Below, one piece after another: positions 26,473-28,997 of a stretch of 28,997 nucleotides of DNA; the stretch's first letter is position 1; every line of letters begins with the position of its first letter. Below the pieces are notes generated by a model. That model did no database searches. It was not told the DNA's origin and saw only the letters and a program-made list of their open reading frames with translations. Source of the DNA: CAISIP01 sp043759735 (GTDB lineage: Bacteria; Pseudomonadota; Gammaproteobacteria; Burkholderiales; Burkholderiaceae_C); the NCBI GenBank assembly GCA_043759735.1, contig JAYUQC010000150.1, positions 1 to 28,997 of the forward strand, in the 5' to 3' direction. The translations under genes and the position numbers were made by a program.

Positions 26473-27765
26473 TCACATCTTCCCCGGCAGCCAGGTCGCC
26501 ATGCCGGGCCAGACGATCAACAGCAATGTGAATGCGAGCATGATCAACACGTACGGGACGGCACCCCACATCACATCGCCAATGCCACCGTTGTCCGGTC
26601 GGATGCCATGCACGACAAACAGATTCATGCCCACCGGCGGCGTGATCATGCCCAGCTCGCACATCAGCACGATGAAGATGCCGAACCAGACCGGATCGAT
26701 GCCCGCGTGGGTGACGATCGGGAACGTGACGGGAATCGTTGCGACCATCATCGACAACACATCCATGAACATGCCCAGCACGAAATAGAACACGATCAGC
26801 ACCAGCAGCAACTGGGTGGCGGTCAGCCCGAACGAGGTCACCCACTGGGTCATGGCTTCGGCCACCCCGGTCAGGCTGATGGCCAGGTTCAGAATGAACG
26901 CGGCGGTGATGATCAGCAAGATCATGCCGCTGGTCTTGGCGGTGTGCACAAAACAGGTCTGCAACATTTTCCAGTGCAGCTTGCCGCTGCGCCAGGCGAA
27001 AAGCAGGGATGTCACCACGCCCAGCGCCGCTGATTCGGTGGTGGTTGCCAGGCCGGTATACAGGCTGCCCATCACGATCAGGAAAACCACGGCAGGCGGC
27101 AGCAGGTCCTTGAGCAGGCGCATCCGTGTGCGCAGTGGAACCTTTTCCTCGCGCAGGTTGGTGCCGGTAATCAACGCGTAGGCCGCAATGAACAACATGA
27201 AAAAGGCGGTCAGCAGCAGCCCGGGGATGATGCCGGCGACGAACAGCTTGCCGATCGACGTGTCGGTCAGCGACCCATAGATGATCATGTTCACCGACGG
27301 TGGAATCAGGATACCCAGCGTCCCGCCGGCGGCGATCGAACCCAGCGACAGGTGCATGGGATAACCGCGCTTGTGCAGCGACGGCAAGGCCACGGTGCCG
27401 ACGGTCGCCGCAGTGGCGACCGACGATCCGGAGGTGGCGGCAAACAAGGCGCTGCAACCCACCCCGGTGTGCAGCAAGCCGCCCGGCAGTCGACCCAGCC
27501 AGGCCGCCAGCGCGCCGAACATGCGGTCGGCAATGCCCGAGCGCAGCAGCAATTCGCCCATCAGCACGAACAGCGGGATCGCGGTGAGCAGGTTGTCGTT
27601 GTGCACGCCCCATACCACCGGGGCAATCGAATTGATGAACGGCATGCCATACGCCAGCAACCCGCCGAGAATGCCGACGGCCGCCATGGAGACAGCGATC
27701 GGCAGGCCCAGCAGCATCATGGCCAGCATCGCGGCAAAGGCCATCAAGATGTAGGTGACATTCAT
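26473..27765 (-). CDS. dctM: TRAP transporter large permease (DctM)
   Basis: Large membrane subunit (430 residues, about 12 hydrophobic segments) of a tripartite ATP-independent periplasmic transporter, which couples sodium-driven uptake to a periplasmic binding protein. The ATG at 27765 overlaps the dctQ stop as ATGA. Typical motifs: GLPIAVSMAAVGILGG, NDNLLTAIPLFVLMGELLLRSG, TSGSSVATAATVG, GSIAAGGTLGILIPPSVNMIIYG, and near the end GMITPPVGMNLFVVHGI. It reads on into the amidase after a 17-nt gap, so transporter and amidase are probably one operon. Confidence 0.96.
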   Translation of the reverse strand: MNVTYILMAFAAMLAMMLLGLPIAVSMAAVGILGGLLAYGMPFINSIAPVVWGVHNDNLLTAIPLFVLMGELLLRSGIADRMFGALAAWLGRLPGGLLHTGVGCSALFAATSGSSVATAATVGTVALPSLHKRGYPMHLSLGSIAAGGTLGILIPPSVNMIIYGSLTDTSIGKLFVAGIIPGLLLTAFFMLFIAAYALITGTNLREEKVPLRTRMRLLKDLLPPAVVFLIVMGSLYTGLATTTESAALGVVTSLLFAWRSGKLHWKMLQTCFVHTAKTSGMILLIITAAFILNLAISLTGVAEAMTQWVTSFGLTATQLLLVLIVFYFVLGMFMDVLSMMVATIPVTFPIVTHAGIDPVWFGIFIVLMCELGMITPPVGMNLFVVHGIRPDNGGIGDVMWGAVPYVLIMLAFTLLLIVWPGMATWLPGKM

Positions 27766-28352
27766 GTGCGGCTTTCAGTTACGGTAGCCGCTGTGCTGCG
27801 ACCCTTGAGGTCCGCCAGTTCCTCGGCAACTTCTTCCTTGGTTGAACGCGGACCAAACTCGCGGTCGAGTCGCCTGGCATCCCCGCGCACCAGCAACACG
27901 CTGGCGCGTATGGCCGCCAAGACGGCGACCACGGCAAAAACGATCAATCCGGTCAACCAGGCCGATTGCGGATAGTGCAGCGGCGTGGCCCAGGGCGTCT
28001 GCGATACGCTCTGGTAGGCGATCGTGTCCTGGATCACGAACCAGGCCAGCGAGGCGATCAACACGGCGAACGCGGCCAGGGAGATCACCGACAACCAGTC
28101 CAGGGCCGCTTTCCATGCGGCGGGCAGATGCTCATGGAAAACGTCGACACGAATATGGGTGCGGCCCAGCAAGGCCAGGCTAAAGGCAATGGTTCCGCCA
28201 ACCGCCAGCGCATATCCGCCCAGCTCGTCGGCACCTTGCAGTGAATAGTTGAACACCTTGCGCACGAGCGTCTCGACCGTCACGACCAGTGACAGAGCGA
28301 GGAAGATCAGACCAAACAGGGTTCCCAGCCAGCGTTCGAAGGAATCTTTCAT
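27762..28352 (-). CDS. dctQ: TRAP transporter small permease (DctQ)
   Basis: Small membrane subunit of the TRAP transporter, 196 residues from the ATG at 28352. Two ATGs are adjacent (28355 and 28352). AAGGAG lies only 2 nt before the first and 5 nt before the second, so I favour the second. There are four hydrophobic segments (~10-30, ~45-65, ~85-108, ~130-152) with the family motifs ETLVRKVFNYSLQGADEL and GRTHIRVDVF. A charged C-terminal tail (STKEEVAEELADLKG) follows the last membrane segment. It sits between dctP and dctM. Confidence 0.93.
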   Translation of the reverse strand: MKDSFERWLGTLFGLIFLALSLVVTVETLVRKVFNYSLQGADELGGYALAVGGTIAFSLALLGRTHIRVDVFHEHLPAAWKAALDWLSVISLAAFAVLIASLAWFVIQDTIAYQSVSQTPWATPLHYPQSAWLTGLIVFAVVAVLAAIRASVLLVRGDARRLDREFGPRSTKEEVAEELADLKGRSTAATVTESRT

Positions 28353-28385
28353 CATGGCTCCTTTGCATCAATGCAGCGTTGTGCG

Positions 28386-28421
28386 GCGAAGGGCGACGCG
28401 CACCGGCGGTGCGCCCTTCGC
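28386..28421 (-). other. Strong intercistronic stem-loop between dctP and dctQ
   Basis: GCGAAGGGCG (28386-28395) pairs with CGCCCTTCGC (28412-28421). An inner alternative GCGCACC (28398-28404) / GGTGCGC (28408-28414) overlaps one arm. No T-run follows on the transcribed strand, so it is not a classic terminator. It starts just after the dctP stop. Such loops can stabilise the binding-protein transcript and lower expression of the permease genes. Confidence 0.6.
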
Positions 28422-28427
28422 ACGCGA

Positions 28428-28997
28428 TTACTGGATGCCGAGCGCCTTGCCGACGGTGGCTTTCCAGGCCGTGGAGCAACCGGGATTGGACTTGTCGCAG
28501 ATCTCGGCCCATGTCGGCAAGGAGATCGATGCCACCGCCTTGCGCACGGTGTCGATGTCGGCAGCTGTGACCGGCACATTGACCAGATTGAACTTCTTGC
28601 CCGTGGTGCAGGGATCCTTGCCCGCGTTGCAATTGATGGCGTCCTGCGTCAGTTCCTGCGAATAGGCCCAGATATCGTCGGTCAGGGTATTGAACGCGGC
28701 CTGCATCTTGACCTTCTCGTCCGGCTTGAGCTGGTTCCAGGCCTTCATCGTCATCGCGTAACCGTTGAGCGCCATCTGGAATCCGAGCGCGTACTGGTGC
28801 GTCGTGACCTCCGGCCAGTTCGAGGAGTTGGCCGAACTCGGCCCGGTGATCGCGCAATCGACCACGCCAAGCGACAACGACTGGTGCACCTCGGTGAACG
28901 ACAACGGTACTGGCGTGCCGCCCACCGTCTCGATGAACTTGGCCAGGTTCTGGTCGTAGACACGAACCTTCATGCCCTTGAGATCGGACAGTTGCGT
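28428..28997 (-). CDS. dctP: TRAP solute-binding protein (DctP), C-terminal 189 residues (cut by window edge)
   Basis: Periplasmic binding protein of the TRAP transporter, cut at the window edge; the frame continues upstream of base 28997. Visible is the C-terminal half: LSDLKGMKVRVYDQNL, PLSFTEVHQSLSLGVVDCAITGPSSAN and WPEVTTHQYALGFQMAL are typical of the DctP family (substrate-contacting loop and hinge helix). The last 75 residues hold four cysteines (INCN, DPCTTG, EICDK, PGCSTA), probably two disulphides, seen only in some DctP branches. The frame stops with TAA, followed by the stem-loop and dctQ. The ligand cannot be read from this part; the conserved Arg that contacts carboxylates should lie upstream. 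Confidence 0.9.
   Translation of the reverse strand, partial: TQLSDLKGMKVRVYDQNLAKFIETVGGTPVPLSFTEVHQSLSLGVVDCAITGPSSANSSNWPEVTTHQYALGFQMALNGYAMTMKAWNQLKPDEKVKMQAAFNTLTDDIWAYSQELTQDAINCNAGKDPCTTGKKFNLVNVPVTAADIDTVRKAVASISLPTWAEICDKSNPGCSTAWKATVGKALGIQ

Noticed and set aside
24863..26788. A 641-codon open frame on the plus strand
   Set aside because: It is antisense to the amidase and parts of dctM and the hydratase gene; low-information composition and no ribosome site.
25058..27613. A fusion of the amidase with upstream membrane sequence suggested by one 851-codon open frame
   Set aside because: The upstream part is dctM read in the wrong frame. The amidase starts properly at 26455, 17 nt after the dctM stop.

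Overview
The window is GC-rich and densely coded. It looks like a chromosomal segment from a betaproteobacterium of the order Burkholderiales, plausibly near Comamonadaceae. The grounds are the gene families, a TctE/QseC-type two-component system, a PEP-CTERM protein, a TRAP transporter with its amidase operon, and a C-run/G-run extragenic repeat of a kind I associate with Comamonadaceae. This placement is inference; there is no rRNA or other marker gene. I saw no tRNA, rRNA, CRISPR array, intact insertion sequence or phage gene.

Layout. (1) 1-5761, minus strand: a copper/silver efflux operon read as small secreted protein, cusC, cusB (with a fused CusF domain), cusA. cusA is cut by the window edge. 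The cusC/cusB and cusB/cusA junctions are both 4-nt ATGA overlaps. (2) 5958-10524: a LysR-type regulator divergent from gcl-hyi-glxR, the glyoxylate-to-glycerate module, with a perfect 21-bp palindrome containing T-N11-A between them. (3) 10525-11039: a gap holding a truncated MocR/GntR DNA-binding domain on the minus strand. (4) 11040-14188, plus strand: two consecutive MlrC-type (M81) metallopeptidase-family genes, both 496 codons. (5) 14324-17496: a PEP-CTERM surface protein (minus) divergent from a QseB/QseC-like two-component system (plus), with a tandem CTTAAG box between them. (6) 17538-28997, minus strand throughout: in reading order TRAP dctP (partial), dctQ, dctM, an amidase, a 2-keto-4-pentenoate hydratase-family protein, serine-glyoxylate aminotransferase, putA without the DNA-binding domain, and an alginate-export-like outer-membrane barrel.

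How the genes fit together. The central theme is C2/C3 and amino-acid carbon flow. Gcl condenses two glyoxylates to tartronate semialdehyde. Hyi interconverts tartronate semialdehyde and hydroxypyruvate, and GlxR reduces tartronate semialdehyde to D-glycerate. The serine-glyoxylate aminotransferase 14 kb away makes hydroxypyruvate and glycine from serine and glyoxylate, so both loci share metabolites. The TRAP-amidase-hydratase-aminotransferase run suggests uptake and hydrolysis of an unidentified amide or acid. PutA feeds proline to glutamate. The cus operon and the two-component/PEP-CTERM pair are separate modules (metal tolerance and cell surface).

I found no clear-cut novel defence or mobile system. 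The best leads are the MlrC pair beside a broken MocR regulator, the TRAP-amidase-hydratase-aminotransferase operon of unknown substrate, the CTTAAG-controlled PEP-CTERM region and the unrecognised secreted protein heading the cus operon.
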